Shown here one piece after another: positions 32,733-44,621 of a DNA stretch of 64,000 bases. Position 1 is the first letter of the stretch. Each line of letters starts with the position of its first letter. Where the stretch lies: assembly GCA_964017185.1 (NCBI GenBank), contig OZ024879.1:39396383-39460382 (forward strand). Reading direction: 5' to 3'. Made by a program: the position numbers and the translations under genes. Source of the stretch: Rugalucina vietnamica (Eukaryota > Mollusca > Bivalvia > Lucinida > Lucinidae). The notes under the pieces are model-generated. The model had not been told where the DNA came from and ran no database searches. It saw only the letters and a list, made by a program, of their open reading frames with translations.

Positions 32733-35700
32733 CATGTATTTGCATGTAAGAAGGTCATCATCGTAACTACATGTTTGATCATTGATTTCGCTTTTAGCAT
32801 CGATGGCTAAAGTTTTACGGCAACGTCAACATAGGCCACCAATGCACATGAATTGGGGGAAAACTGTCCTTTAAAGTGATACAGGCAATAGGACTGAATA
32901 TTAATGATTCTAAAAAACAGTGGACCCAAGGGGCTCATATGCCCCCATCTCGGTTCAATGTATAGGTATATTACCACAATATTCAGACATCTTCTCTGCA
33001 ACCGCTTGGCCAAACAAAACCAATTTTATGTGATGCATCTATAGGATGGGGGAACCAATGTGTAAATAAATAATCAAGGTCACTTGAGCAAGATGGCCGC
33101 CGTGCCCATTTATGATAAAATCCTTCAAACATCTTCCCCGGAACTGGTCTACCGATTTCAACGAAACTTGGCATGAAGCATCGATACATGTACAATGTAT
33201 AGATAAATCATGATCATCTGATCACCTTGACGTATTTAACGGCAAGGTCAACATGGGTCCCCCATGCATTTGAATGGGTAAGACTGTTAAAATGGCATTT
33301 AAAGGGACAAAAGTGCAGAGAATTGGCAAATGGACAGGATTTTGATAATTCTGAAACAAAATGGCCAGAGGGCTTCATCTGCCCCTTTACTTGGTCTAGT
33401 TTCAAAAATGTTCAGTCGTGTTTATTGGTATATACAGCAGATCTCAGGTGAGCGGTTACAGGACCATTGGTCCTTTGGTATGAATAAATGAACGAATGAA
33501 TAAATAATAAATAAATAATAAATAAAATATAATGGTTTGATCCTTTGGAAGCAGTAAAACATTCAAAGGGAGATAGTATGGACTATATTGCGCAAAACGC
33601 AAGTCTGTCTGTCTTCCGACACAATCCTGGGTCATATCAGTTGCTGGTAACAATGCACTTTAATTTGAGAAACGTCCACTGCAAACATAACAAGACACAC
33701 AACAATATATCGTCAACATATTTATCATGTATTTGGACAAGACACGAGATTTACGTCTCTTTGAGCATTGTTATGAGAAATTCTGAGTTATGCAAACTAC
33801 TGGCACATATTGGACTGCGCACTCGCAGGATCTGATCTGCACATTTTGCTTTGACTGCCTTGAAAATTTATATCTTGTATCTAGTCCTTGCTGCTAAGCA
33901 GGCTAGTTTGTGACGGACTTGGTCGTTAACAAAGTAATTTCGCGACAATGCTCCGAATAAAAGTTCATCATAATCAAACGAAAATAACTGAATCCTGATG
34001 CAACACATGTATCACACGAACCTCGTTATGAGTAAATCTTATGCTTTGCAAAATCAATGGCACAGATCAGTTTATGCATTCGCTCGATCTGATGGGCGCA
34101 TTTGTCTTTCACCTCACCTATAATCTATCTTTAAGTTCTTAACAACGGCTAGTTCCTGTCATTTAGTTGAACAGGTTGGCCTTGTACTTAACTAAGTAAA
34201 AAACTCGAAAACAGATTATCGCTTGACAAAGCTTGTTTATTGCTCAGGTTTAAGTTCGTCATCACCGACCGCAAAGTCACGGAGTCACTTGTGCCCCTTC
34301 TCCTTGGTGACTTGTATACTTCACGCAGGACGTATGCCATTGGGGCTGGTCCCTAGTAGATAACACCTCACTAACCTACTAAGGGATTGGCCGTCGATGT
34401 TTAGATTCTGACCTTCACAATGATCACGGTAGCAGTACTGGCCACTAACACGTCAACTCCGATGACGATGAGCACATTGCTGTAGCTTATGGTAGCTGCA
34501 ACTTATAGAAACGAAAATATTTTAATGACACATTTTGTATTGCATTTCTCTCTTACGACTCTGAGCAGGCATATCAGATAAGAAAGCCAAGGTAAGTGTA
34601 TTTCTTACAGGTAGAGGCCTCTGAAATTATTATTATTTAAATGTTACGAAAATAATAATGTTTTGGTTCAAGTTCTGGTGTATCTAGTCGGTGCTGCTAA
34701 GCAGGCTAGCTTGCGTCGGACTAGGTCGCAAACCGAGTTATCTCTCTCCGAATAAAAGCTCATACATTTGTAAACGTACTGGTAGCAATCCAGTGGGGTG
34801 GGGTCGTAGCGTTATAATAAAAATCATCGTCGTCGTCGTATTGGTAGCCTTTGTCATCGTCGTCATCTCTGTCTACAGGGTTTGCAGATTTCGGTTTTGT
34901 TTCATGTGCCGAAACAGAAAAAGGACTATGGTAGCTTTTTGATTCGAACGTACGTGAGTCATTTTATGATCACCAGTTTGCTATGGTCCCGTGGTTCTAA
35001 CACTTCCACCACATCCATACCATCGAAACCTGGAACCGCTACGCTTCAGCTGACGCACCAAAACCCTGTCAATCACCGGGCAGGAACACACATCCAGGGC
35101 CGTTTCCTTAGGGCCACCTTTTTCCTCCCCCAACACAAAACATTAACACTAGAATAAAATACAATAATAACTCTTTGACAATCCAAGAGAAAATGACGAA
35201 TGACCAAACGGTCACGTAAATTTCTATGTGAAAGTCACGTGAGTTGGTGCATTCCTTTGAGTTTTCAGCACCCGGGGACTGGCTTGGCCGAAACACGTGG
35301 CGGCGGCATTAGCTTTGAAGTTAAACGAGCACAATTCGAGACAAATTATCAGTTATGTAACTTCTATTCAGCATAGATTCTACTAAATGTTCAAGTATTA
35401 TTGTTTTTATTATTGTTGGTTCTTCTCTAATTATTCAACAATTGAAGAGAGAGAGAGAGAGATTTACCAATTTAATTGGATGGGCCATGACTATCCATCC
35501 TTTTTCAGTAATTACAATTTTGCACCCAAAACAAGCTTCCCCGTTTGCATCCAAAATGCTTCAATTTTTACATCCAAAATGATAAAGATATAATACGGCA
35601 GATTATGTTTTTTTACTTAAAATATACGTTTACGTTATATGGATACTTGTTAGAACACGGTCATTAACTCGCTGATTTATATTTAACGAAAGAAGATAAA

Positions 35701-35803
35701 TATATACACAAAGCAAATTTAATGCTCTATATACCTGCAAAAACTCATGACGCAAAGGGACAGCCTTGGTTGATTCTTCATTTCTTCCGGCTTCTCTGGT
35801 ACC
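32733..35803. other. No gene seen; several old repeats
   Basis: A diverged direct duplication links about 32806-32975 with 33230-33405 (shared CAACATGGGT..CCACCAATGCA-type words and AATGGCC..GGGGCTCAT). At 33527-33600 there is a piece of the 376-bp family. At 33886-33975 and 34688-34762 two related pieces (CTGCTAAGCAGGCTAG..TCGGAC..GGTCG) resemble the right half of MITE family A. A (GA)n tract lies at 35445-35461. No frame is convincing. Confidence 0.55.
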
Positions 35804-35850
35804 TACAATACAATACAATACAATACAATACAATAAAATAAAATACAATA
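35804..35850. repeat. (CAATA)n pentanucleotide microsatellite
   Basis: About nine units of CAATA with minor change to AAATA at the end; the flank reads as an A/T-rich retroposon-type tail. Confidence 0.9.
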
Positions 35851-35950
35851 ACTTTATTGTTCAATCTCAAAACACATACATGAGACATTAGCAATTTTTA
35901 ACAAAATATCAACAAAGACATGCGGAGAGAGGGAGAGAGAGATAGGGTAC

Positions 35951-36254
35951 CTTGAACGACGTGCTGGTGGATGGCGCAAAGAAGCTCAGCATCGTCGGCC
36001 CGGCCGCCGCCTGCTGCTGCTGTTCATCCTCCTGCAGTTGTCGTCTGATATCCCGGACCCCCCTCCACAGCCTCGATCCGTTCCTGGAAACCAGACAGGT
36101 TCTCCGCAACGAAGCCCATCACTGCCTCCATTCGGGGGTCCTCGTCTTCATCATCGTCCATCTCCTCTTCAAAGAGATCCTTGTCCCGATCATCTTTGAC
36201 ACCCCAGCGTCGCTCGCAGTGTGGCGACCTGTGTATTTGCACAAACTTTCTCAA
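35951..36254 (-). pseudogene. Acidic, Gln-rich exon relic
   Basis: One minus-strand frame from 36254 encodes an acidic block (DLFEEEMDDDEDEDPRMEAV) followed by QERIEAVE. It then shifts to the frame that encodes VRDIRRQLQEDEQQQQAAAG and SFFAPSTSTSFK, ending at a donor (TTCAAG|GTACCC at 35951/35950). The shift falls in the G6 run around GTGGAGGGGGGTCC. The coiled, acidic composition suggests a regulatory or linker segment. I do not recognise the family. Confidence 0.4.
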
Positions 36255-36598
36255 AGCATAATACCCTTACCACCCCACTGGCTGGCCATTTCAAGCATTG
36301 CGATGAACTGTTACTGTTACTGAGAATAGAAAATACGTCTTATCACTTCGCTGTCTTCGAATAAAAAAAAAAAAAAAAAAGAAAGAAACAAACAAAAAAA
36401 AGCCAATTGTCCCGACCCCCTTTGACACCCCAGCGTCGCTCGCAGTGTGGCGACCTGAGTATTTGCACAAACTTTCTCAAAGCATAATACCCTTACCACC
36501 CCACTGTCGGCTGCGTGGCTGGCCATTTCAAGCATTGCGATGAACTGTTACTGTTACTGAGAATAGAAAATACGTCTTATCACTTCGCTGTCTTCGCA
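36197..36598. repeat. Direct duplication of about 165-180 bp with a poly(A) spacer
   Basis: 36197-36358 and 36420-36598 carry the same sequence, from TTTGACACCCCAGCGTCGC to CACTTCGCTGTCTTCG. The second copy has an extra GTCGGCTGCGT. Between them lies a spacer of A18 and further A-rich sequence (36360-36402). Confidence 0.88.
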
Positions 36599-36609
36599 GA
36601 ACGACCAGA

Positions 36610-37010
36610 TTAAGCGAATTTCGCTTTATATTCTCCACGGGGAATGTACTTCTCCACGGTCGCCCTGTCCCTCCTTGGCATCTTGTACAACAAACTTGGT
36701 ACCAGCGGAAAGCTGAGTGCAAGCCTTTTCCACTGACATGCATGATTTGACCAGCGATTGCGAATCGTGGACGTAGAGCGCGATAGATGGGTTGGTAACG
36801 CATCCGATGTCATCTGCTTGGGTCCTTCAAAAGAAATTGCTTCTGGGTCCTTCAATTCACTTTTAAGTACATACATAGTCTTCATCATGTTTGCACATTG
36901 ACTGCGACAAACATTATTCATGAATTCCTCTGTAATGCTCTGTAATGTTGTCTAACATCTTTCGAAGTCTCTCGGGGGTGCCATTGCAGTTCTTCATGGC
37001 ATAATAGTCG
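36610..37010 (-). pseudogene. Decayed coding sequence, family uncertain
   Basis: The minus strand has a 103-codon frame (36610-36921). An alternative register reads YYAMKNCNGTPERLRKMLDN near 36990 and NPSIALYVHDSQSLVKSCM near 36770. The first piece resembles zinc-linked segments seen in transposon-derived proteins of invertebrates. Several register changes would be needed to connect the pieces, so it is a relic. Confidence 0.35.
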
Positions 37011-37127
37011 AACAGCAGCGACGGGGCGCGAGAATATCTTCAAACATTTATAATCATGGGAAACTTTCGAAATTTTTGTTGTTGTTTTTTTTTTCTCGAA
37101 TCGACAAACAATCACCTCTCTTTCCAC

Positions 37128-38029
37128 AATTCAAAGTCGTGTTGTGATAGCTTTGCAAAGCTAAAAATATTCAAAGTGACTTTGCAACATATCGTCACAT
37201 CTTTTTATCGCTACAAAACATCGATTCAAGCCCCAAATGCATCGCAATTTATCATCAAAAATTGGAAATGGTTGTCGAAATAAAGATCCACTTTGATTGT
37301 AAATATCTCAGTGTGTTAAATTGCTCCTACTGGCTCACCTATGTCACTTAAAAATTCAGGATATCTGCTTTCCATCGATACCAAGGGTTCTGGGCCAGGC
37401 TCTGGGGACAAATTATTTTCCAGTATTTACCAAAGGACCTCTCTAAAAAAAATGGAACTTTTTTCAACATGGCAACAAGAGTCAAGCATTGAACCAAAAA
37501 AGCTCAACAAACCAGCCTTTTGCATACAGTCATTCCTTCCTACAAACAGAAAGGCCATAAAGCAAAACACTTGTGAGCTATTTAAAATGATGTGTTACCT
37601 TATTTGGTTGACTTGAATCAAAATGTACAACGCGTTTGATGTTTAAAACACTAAATCGAAACACAGACACAGCTCCATATTTTGTTTTGAAGTCGCTGAC
37701 CATGATGACGTAATCAATAAATTTTGCGTCACAGGTTCAGCGGTATCGGTTTCGTATATGCTTGCATAAAAGTTAGTAATCATTAAGTTTACAAATCAAT
37801 ACTTAAACGGATTGTATTTACAAGGTGAATGCCCGCTAAAACGCATGAAGACTAACTAGTCAATTACATGCCCTTCACGTGCACGGGCACCTGCCCGAGG
37901 CACCTGTTAATTGACAAATCAAGTGGGAGGATGGGTTGTTTGAAAAATATGTTGGGGATACAGTGTTCAAACATTAAAAGATCACAGATCCGAATCAAAT
38001 CAAATACGTTTGTCAAATCTAAATAGAAA
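37128..38029. other. No gene seen
   Basis: Short open frames only. At 37826-37848 the words GCCCGCTAAAACGCAT resemble the end of the Merlin element at 28051-28070, so a degraded Merlin terminus may lie here. Confidence 0.4.
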
Positions 38030-38690
38030 GAAATGGAAATGAGAAAGTTGATAAGAACGCTAAAGAATCGTTAAATCTAGAAGAAACCGTTTTTAAAATT
38101 CCTTATGTCAATTTTAAACCTTTTATTATATTAACGAGTACATCTCTGACAAATGGCAAACAATCTGGAACGGAGCGAAATTTGATAAATTGAGGGAAGT
38201 CGAACCGATCGTTAAACGACCAAAAGCAATTCATAAACTTTCGAGACGAGAAGAAATCGTTCTCGCTTGTCTCCGAATTGGTCATACAAGAATAACACAT
38301 TCCCACTTATTAAAGCGAGAAGATGAACCTAAATGCATTGGCTGTGATACACCATTCACAGTTAAACACTTTCTTTTAGAATGCACTGACTTTGCAGCAG
38401 AGCGAATTTTTTGTTTTCAAGCTAATAACTTAAAAGAATTGTTCAAAGATGTACCCGTTGGAAAGATTTTATCATTTCTTAGACAAGTAAATCTGTTTTA
38501 TAAAATATAATTTTTAAATCACCAATCTTATTATTTCATATATCGTTTCTTTACAACGACATTTATATCTTACTTAGTGTTACTTTTTAATACGAGTTCA
38601 ATATATTTTAACGTTTTACCTTGTTAGACGCTAATGACCCATCAGGGTTGATGCGTCGTTAAACAACAAACAAACAAACAAAACAAAGAA
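38030..38690 (+). mobile_element. 3' end of the RNase H-bearing non-LTR retroposon, copy 2
   Basis: It starts within the RNase H end (NGNEKVDKNAKESL in translation near 38035). It contains the open C-terminal frame at 38190-38510 and ends in the shared 3' UTR and an (AAAC)n tail at about 38664-38690. Confidence 0.85.
38190..38510 (+). pseudogene. Non-LTR retroposon C-terminal domain, open for 106 codons
   Basis: It contains HKLSRREEIVLACLRIGHTR and the Cys-His motif CIGCDTPFTVKHFLLEC followed by the conserved NLKELFKDV..ILSFLRQVN end. This module closes ORF2 of the family; its function is unknown, though such motifs can bind nucleic acid. Upstream parts are in another register. Confidence 0.8.
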
Positions 38691-38889
38691 AGAAATGTTA
38701 TATAAGGGGCTATTGAAAGGTAATTTTGAAAATGATATAGCATCAGGTTTGGATTTCCCCAGACAATTCGAAGGGACCCCCTCCTCCCACCACCATACGA
38801 TCTCCACTTATAGTCTGCGGAGACCATACGATCTCTCCGTGCGGTTTTAGCGATCTCGACACCCCATTTTATCGGTCAGAAATATAAAC

Positions 38890-39110
38890 ATTACCAAAAA
38901 CACGCCCATGCAATATACAGATTTTCTTTTTCATTTGTAAAAAATGAAAATTCATCGGAAAAGTTTTGATATTTTTCTTACTTTTCCTCAAAACATAGAT
39001 TGTGGGTACTCGTTAGAATCGCCTCGGCGAACGAGTACCAGCAATCTAGTTTTTTTAGCATACCCCAGTTTTACTATATAAAAATGGGGTTTAAGGGGGT
39101 ATTGTTATCC
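38890..39110. mobile_element. MITE family B copy, right end lost
   Basis: The left end is ATTACCAAAAACACGCCCAT. The central hairpin is CAAAACATAGATTGTGGGTACTCG / CGAGTACCAGCAATCTAG, and it carries CTATATAAAAATGGGGTTTA. The right inverted repeat is missing. Confidence 0.75.
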
Positions 39111-39369
39111 TGATGAATTCCAGTGGATGGGGATGGAGGTGGGGGGGGGGCTTAAAACGATTTTACATGCACCTGACCTCACCCTTAGCTTCTGGGGTTG
39201 TTAGCGGCTAGTTGTTCAATCTTTTAAAGAAAGCTCATTGCCAGGGTGACGATCTTATGTTCTATAATATCAGCCTAATTGATCGGCAAAATAATCAATT
39301 ATGCCACCATCGCGATTAAATCTTATCCATACGGGACAAGCTTAATACACAACTTTGCGATATTCATTT

Positions 39370-39945
39370 TATCTATGTGCTTTAATTTTGCTTAAAAGTT
39401 ACACAGACTGACCCGGGGTCAACTGGGCACTTATCTTCGTAGTGTCCGAACTTCTGACAGTTAAAACATCTCAAAGGGATGTAAATGTCAACAGCTACAA
39501 TTTGATAGAAAATTTTGACTGCTTTAGGTGGGACAACCGAGTTGAAGGTAAGAAGTAATGTTTTGGTGTTGATGATTTCCTGTCCTTTTTTTAACGGTAA
39601 AACGTTTTACTGCCGTTACGCCTTGGCTTTCTTAATATTTCAGAATGTTCTTTTCTGACTCTCCTTTGAGGTTTTGTCTATGATGATGCAAAGAATTTAG
39701 AGATTTGTGCGGTTTCACTTCTACTGATAGGTTAAAGAACTTTTTGGTTTTCAATAGAATATACGTTTGCTTTTTTTGTGTTGTTTCCACAAGCAACATT
39801 CCATTTTTTAATTTCTTGACACAGTTAATAGTTGATTCAATGAGTAGAAACTTTGGAAAAGTGTCCTGTGCTCTAAACATTGTCGAAGCGTCTATATCAT
39901 CGTCGAGTCCGGTCGTTGTCGTTTGTAATTTGAGGAAGCCATATT
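39370..39945 (-). pseudogene. ORF1 (Gag-like) fragment of a non-LTR retroposon
   Basis: The minus strand encodes DTFPKFLLIES, then GMLLVETTQKKQTYILLKTK, then after a register change TLLLTFNS and IPLRCFNCQKFGHYEDKC. The last is a CX2CX4HX4C knuckle. This order is standard for ORF1 proteins of Jockey/Nimb-like elements, which bind their RNA. It may belong to the same family as the RNase H pieces nearby. Confidence 0.75.
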
Positions 39946-39960
39946 TTCATTTTTAAGTCT

Positions 39961-40440
39961 CGACGGCTATGCGCTTCACCCTCCTTGAAGCCCTACAAGG
40001 GGACGCTATACGGAGACGGCTCTCCAGTTTCCAGCGCCAAAGCTACATACCAGTCATCCTCGCCATGCAAGATTCCAAAGTACTTCAGACCACCCAAGCT
40101 TAACAACAACTGAATATTAAGTCAGATGTCTGATGAAGAAAACCGAAATAATATTCAGACGCTGTACCCACCCTGCCTCTCTGCCGAGACCCAAGTAACC
40201 AAGCAGCCCTATTTCGCAAATGCTAATGGCCAAAACTGAAATATTGGTTTGCAGAGAAGTAGTGCATTTTGGTATCAATTCGTAACAACATGCGTCTCTC
40301 TGTTGAGACATGGTAGAGTGCTTGGACACAATGCTTAACGCTTTTCACTCTCCCTTTGTAGCAAGTTCCGTTTAACAAGCAGTCCTTATATGTTTAATGT
40401 TGTTCAATGCAGGGACAAACCTTTCATTGCTGAAATTTAG
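39961..40440. other. No gene seen
   Basis: No recognisable frame on either strand. Confidence 0.4.
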
Positions 40441-40449
40441 CCGCAATCT

Positions 40450-41300
40450 GTCTTTTTAGAAAAAACGACAAACCCACAGCTTCCATACACATTTGATTGG
40501 AATGCTGTAGTTTCATCTTCATTGGTATTGACCGTTGTCATTTTGCAGAGGGTGCCCATCTTCCAGACACGAAAAATCAAATTTGTGACTTTGTTTCCTA
40601 AGAACAGACTCAACTGTTGCTCCGCTTTCAGGGTCACCTATATGTACCAAGCAGTTATCAGTGTCAGACATTATGAGTCGGACATTAAAGTCTTTAAAGC
40701 CCCCAAGCAGCGTACCATAAAGAACTCGTATATGCATTTTTGGCAAACTCAAGGACGCTGTACTCAACAGCTATGGGTTTATTGAGTTTCATCGTCTCTT
40801 TATACAGTTGTACGGCCTCTAGGTTCGACCCGAACAACCATATAGCCTGGAAAGAGGGCTTGTTGACCAACCGACGGAGCTCGACAGTTGACTCGACCAT
40901 TTTCTCATAGATTCATTGCTTCACATTCTCAATGCTTGTGCCAAACACGTTATTGGCAACGCTTTTGTAAAGCATTTTTTTTTCAAATCTCTTGCAGCTT
41001 TGTGTCTCTTGTCCGTCGTAAACTTCATAAAATCATGCAACCAAAGAGGCAGACAAAATGAAAGTACATTATACACGTGCTCTAGGACTAGTCCGTTGCT
41101 AATGTAACATTCAAAGAATTCAAAGAGTAGTGCACTGTGTAGCGTTTCTTGTCAATCAATTTGAGACACAGCTTCTTTGTTGGTCGCAGTTTCATGTTGC
41201 TCGTGGCAGCCAGCTGTCTGGTGTACTCCGACACGTCTTCTTCACCGACTTCTATGTCTCTAGGAACATGGAAAACTGACCGAACAACTCGTGTAATAAT
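40450..41300 (-). pseudogene. Protein-primed-type DNA polymerase B fragment (Polinton/Maverick or adintovirus-like)
   Basis: Read leftward on the minus strand, successive frames give KLRPTKKLCLKLIDKKRYTV, KSVANNVFGTSIENV (motif B-like K-x3-N-x2-FG), NKPIAVEYSVLEFAK and RLIMSDTDNCLVH (motif C, the SDTD catalytic pair). The order and spacing match the palm of family B polymerases carried by Polinton-type elements and related viruses. At least three register changes and a TGA after the motif B block show it is inactive. No Polinton integrase, ATPase or capsid gene was seen nearby, and no terminal repeats. It is an isolated relic. Confidence 0.72.
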
Positions 41301-41326
41301 CGTTTTAGCATGTTAAAAAATAACAA

Positions 41327-41459
41327 AGGTACAAGTAGGCAAAGATCAGCAAGGATTCCCAACCCAAAAACCGAGGTGAGAAAAAAACTTAATTAATAAT
41401 ATGAAGACATATCGTAAGCTGAATGAGCAGCTACAGTGTATTTTGCCAATAACTCTCTG
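41327..41459 (-). mobile_element. Short PLE 3' tail copy
   Basis: It starts with AAAGGTACAAGTAGGCAAAG and ends after TTTTGCCAATAAC, with small deletions. It lies between the polymerase relic and the SGNH/WRKY-like gene. Confidence 0.8.
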
Positions 41460-41472
41460 GAATTTGTCACTT

Positions 41473-42534
41473 TCACTTTTTTCCGTTTTTAATTCTAAAA
41501 TAAGACTTTTCAATAATTTTGTCACCGTTGGTCACTTTGCTTTTCCCATAGGTTCTCCATGTATACCCATCTGCGCGCCAGTCGTCCTTATTTTGACTTT
41601 GTTGTCTAGCACTGAATAGGAACATACTGCCTCCCTTTGGTTGATACGGTAGGAACGTTGAAAGTTTATTTGAATCTGGATTGTCCAACATTTCCGCAGC
41701 TTCAGAATGTTTAAGTTTCACATCACATGTTGTATATATAACGGCTGTAAAGTCTTCTTCTAGGCCATCCTCACTATCACTGGTGTTGCTACCACCACCT
41801 CCTGTCAGCAGAGTTCTCGACTGTACACTAACAGGTTCCATGGCCTCGTACTCGTAGTCATCGTCGTCAACATCTTCACCTTCATCATCGTTGATCGATA
41901 GCATCTGAAACCTGTTGTTTGAAGTTGCCGATTCCCACCATGGAGTCAACGCTTCTAGTGGGATTGATTTGCGTCTGAACGTCTTCACTCTCGGCACCGG
42001 CGCAGGGCGGACAGTCGTCGACTTAGTGGTCGGGATCACCCTTTCGTGTTCTCTCTTCTTCAGAACGGGCGTAGGGCGGACAGTCGTCGTCTTAGTCGTC
42101 GGGATTACCCTCTCCTGTTCTCTCTTCTTCAGAACGGGCATAGGGCGGACAGTCGACTTAGTGGTCGGGATCAGCCTCTCGTATTCTCTCTACATCACCA
42201 CCGGCACAGGGCAGACAGTCGTCGGCATTGTCGTCGGCATCAGTCTCTGAATTTCCACTTCAATTCGTTTAACAAGTGTTTCTGTACCCATGAAACTTAG
42301 ATGAAGACCATCTCTGCTCAGCATGCGTCGTTGTACACTCCCGTCTATCCAAAAGTCTTGGTTATTATCTAGAAACCGAATATCAGGATAACACCCTAAT
42401 CTAGAAACCCTTAAACAACGCGTCGTTTACCACTCTTTACGTCGAATTAATCTCATTCAGCATCTCATTCTTGAGCTTTTTCCCGAACTCGCTTGTAGCC
42501 CGTTGTAATACCGACGAAAAGATCACGTTGGCCC
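41473..42534 (-). pseudogene. SGNH-hydrolase-like gene with 21-residue repeats and a WRKY-like C-terminus
   Basis: The exon opens at an acceptor (TGAATTTTAG before 42534). The first part reads RANVIFSSVLQRATSEFGKK, then, after stops and a register change, DNNQDFWIDGSVQRRMLSRDG, LHLSFMGTETLVKRIEVEI. The SRDGLHLS..GT block is the C-terminal signature of SGNH-type hydrolases. Three to four repeats of 21 residues follow (consensus RVIPTTKTTTVRPTPVLKKRE), then an acidic stretch (DDEGEDVDDDDYEYEA). The end is WRADGYTWRTYGKSKV..KSYFRIK, much like the DGYxWRxYG core of WRKY/GCM-type DNA-binding domains. From 42141 to 41473 the frame is open for 222 codons. A TAG near 42193 and earlier breaks make the full gene doubtful. 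Its job is unknown. Confidence 0.55.
42000..42260. repeat. 63-bp coding tandem repeat, about four units
   Basis: Units beginning GGGCGGACAGTCGTCG recur every 60-66 bases. Length steps are multiples of three, so the 21-residue reading is kept. Confidence 0.85.
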
Positions 42535-42829
42535 TAAAATTCAGAACGGGAAAGCATTAACTTAGAGCATTGAATCATATGGTAGAATTTTATTTATGTC
42601 GTGTGGCGGCCCTAAAAAGTTTTATATGTACGTACTATTATCAAGCTGTACTGTCTGTAATTTAATCATCCCGTTGGACCTCGATAAATTATCTTAAATC
42701 AGCATTATTCAAAGCTGCATTTCATAATCGCATGAAATATTCTTAATTTATACAACATCTACACGGGATGGCATTTTCTTTCTTTATTTTCAAAGTAGCA
42801 AATGCATGGTTCTCATAATCTCCATAATA
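42535..42829. other. No gene seen; short 376-family piece
   Basis: At about 42598-42632 the words TCGTGTGGCGGCCCTAAAAA match the 376-bp family in minus orientation. Nothing else is recognised. Confidence 0.4.
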
Positions 42830-42961
42830 ATGCAAATTATATAAATGGTAAAGTGAGATTATATATGTTATCAAAGATACATGCACATTCATACCTGCAT
42901 GCTACTGTATTTATACGACACGTAAACAATGTAACATTTGCTACTGTTGGCCGACACAATT

Positions 42962-43498
42962 AATAAAAATAATTGTTAGATCCTTTGGAAGCAGTAAAAC
43001 ATTCAAAGCGAGAAGATGGGCCATATTGTACAATTTCGGGTAATGAACCTTCATCAGTGACCCTTTACAAAACTGGCAGTGAAAGCCAGACATTTTTGCT
43101 GCAATTTCAATAATTTACATCTGTGTAGTCTAAATAAACGACTCATAATCCCAAAGGGGCCAAATAATCAAAATACAGTTAAGAAGATGATTCTTAACGA
43201 ACAATATATTTGATATACACCGAATATATTAACTGATCCCAAAGGATCAAAAGACAAATATAATCTGCACTATGGATGATGTACGGGGAGACTTTTTAGG
43301 GCCGCCACACGGCACAACACCAGCTGCAGTAATAGCAAATAAAAATAATTGTTAGATCCTTTGGAAGCAGTTAAACATTCAAAGCGAGAAGATGGGCCAT
43401 ATTGTACAATTTCGGGTAATGAACCTTCATCAGTGACCCTTTACAAAACTGGCAGTGAAAGCCAGACATTTTTGCTGCAATTTCAATAATTTACATCT
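42962..43498 (+). repeat. 376-bp-period repeat family, 1.4 units, inserted in the satellite
   Basis: The block from ATAAAAATAATTGTTAGATC to TTTACATCT (about 161 bases) occurs at both ends, exactly 376 bases apart, flanking a 215-base middle with ATGGATGATGTACGGGGAGA and GGGCCGCCACACGGCACAAC. Satellite sequence resumes right after it. The two end copies are almost identical. Confidence 0.88.
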
Positions 43499-44621
43499 AA
43501 CAATATAACGTTTGCTTCTGTTGACCGATACACGTCATTAATTAAGGTGTGAATGATCACGGAAGGTGTTATCTGGCACGTGCCCTGTAAAACTCAGTGC
43601 TTTTAATGGCACATTTGTTAATATGTGTCGGAGATTATGAAATTAAACTTAGATGGTGCTGTTTCAAGACTTATTGAGCTGGTTTCTCAAGAATATTATA
43701 TAAATGGTTAAATGACATTAAAGTATGCATTTATACATATGCATGTTATTAAAAATGAGTGTACATTCATATCTGCTTGCTCTTGTATATATACGACACA
43801 ATAAACAATGTTACATTTGCTACTGTTGAGCACATTAGATAGCCACATTATTCAAGATTGCAATAGATAAGCACTTAGGTAATATGCGACACACGTTATG
43901 AATTAAGGTGTGAATTATCACGGAAGGTGTTAATTGGCACGTGCCCTGTAATACTCCTAATGACATTTGTTAGTATGTGCCGGAGATTATGAAATTAAAA
44001 TTAGATGATGCAGTTTCAAGACTTATTTAGCTGTTTTTAAGAATATTATTTAAATGGTAAAATGATATTAAGTATGCATTTATACCTGCTATTAAAGATG
44101 AGTGTACATTCATATCTGCTTGCTACTGTATATATACTACACAATAAACAATGTTACATTTGCTACTGTTGAGCACATTAGATAGCCACATTATTCAAGA
44201 TTGCAATAGATAAGCACTTAGGTAATATGCGACACACGTTATGAATTAGTGTGAATGATCACGGAAGGTGTTAATTGGCACGTGCCCTGTAATACTCCTA
44301 ATGACACATTTGTTAGTATGTGCCGGAGATTATGAAATTAAAATTAGATGGTGCAGTTTCAAGACTTATTTAGCTGTTTTTAAGAATATTATTTAAATGG
44401 TAAAATGATATTAAGTATGCATTTATACCTGCTATTAAAGATGAGTGTACATTCATATCTGCTTGCTACTGTATATATACGACACAATAAACAATGTTAC
44501 ATTTGCTACTGTTGAGCACATTAGATAGCCACATTATTCAAGATTGCAATAGATAAGCACTGAGGTAATACGCGACACACGTGCATTATCACGGAAGGTG
44601 TTCACTGACAGTGCTCCTAAT

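Noticed and set aside
35909-36109. Large plus-strand frame at 35952-36323 as a gene
   Set aside because: It is antisense to the acidic, Gln-rich minus-strand exon that ends at a good splice donor, and its Ser/Cys/Leu bias is a shadow of that.
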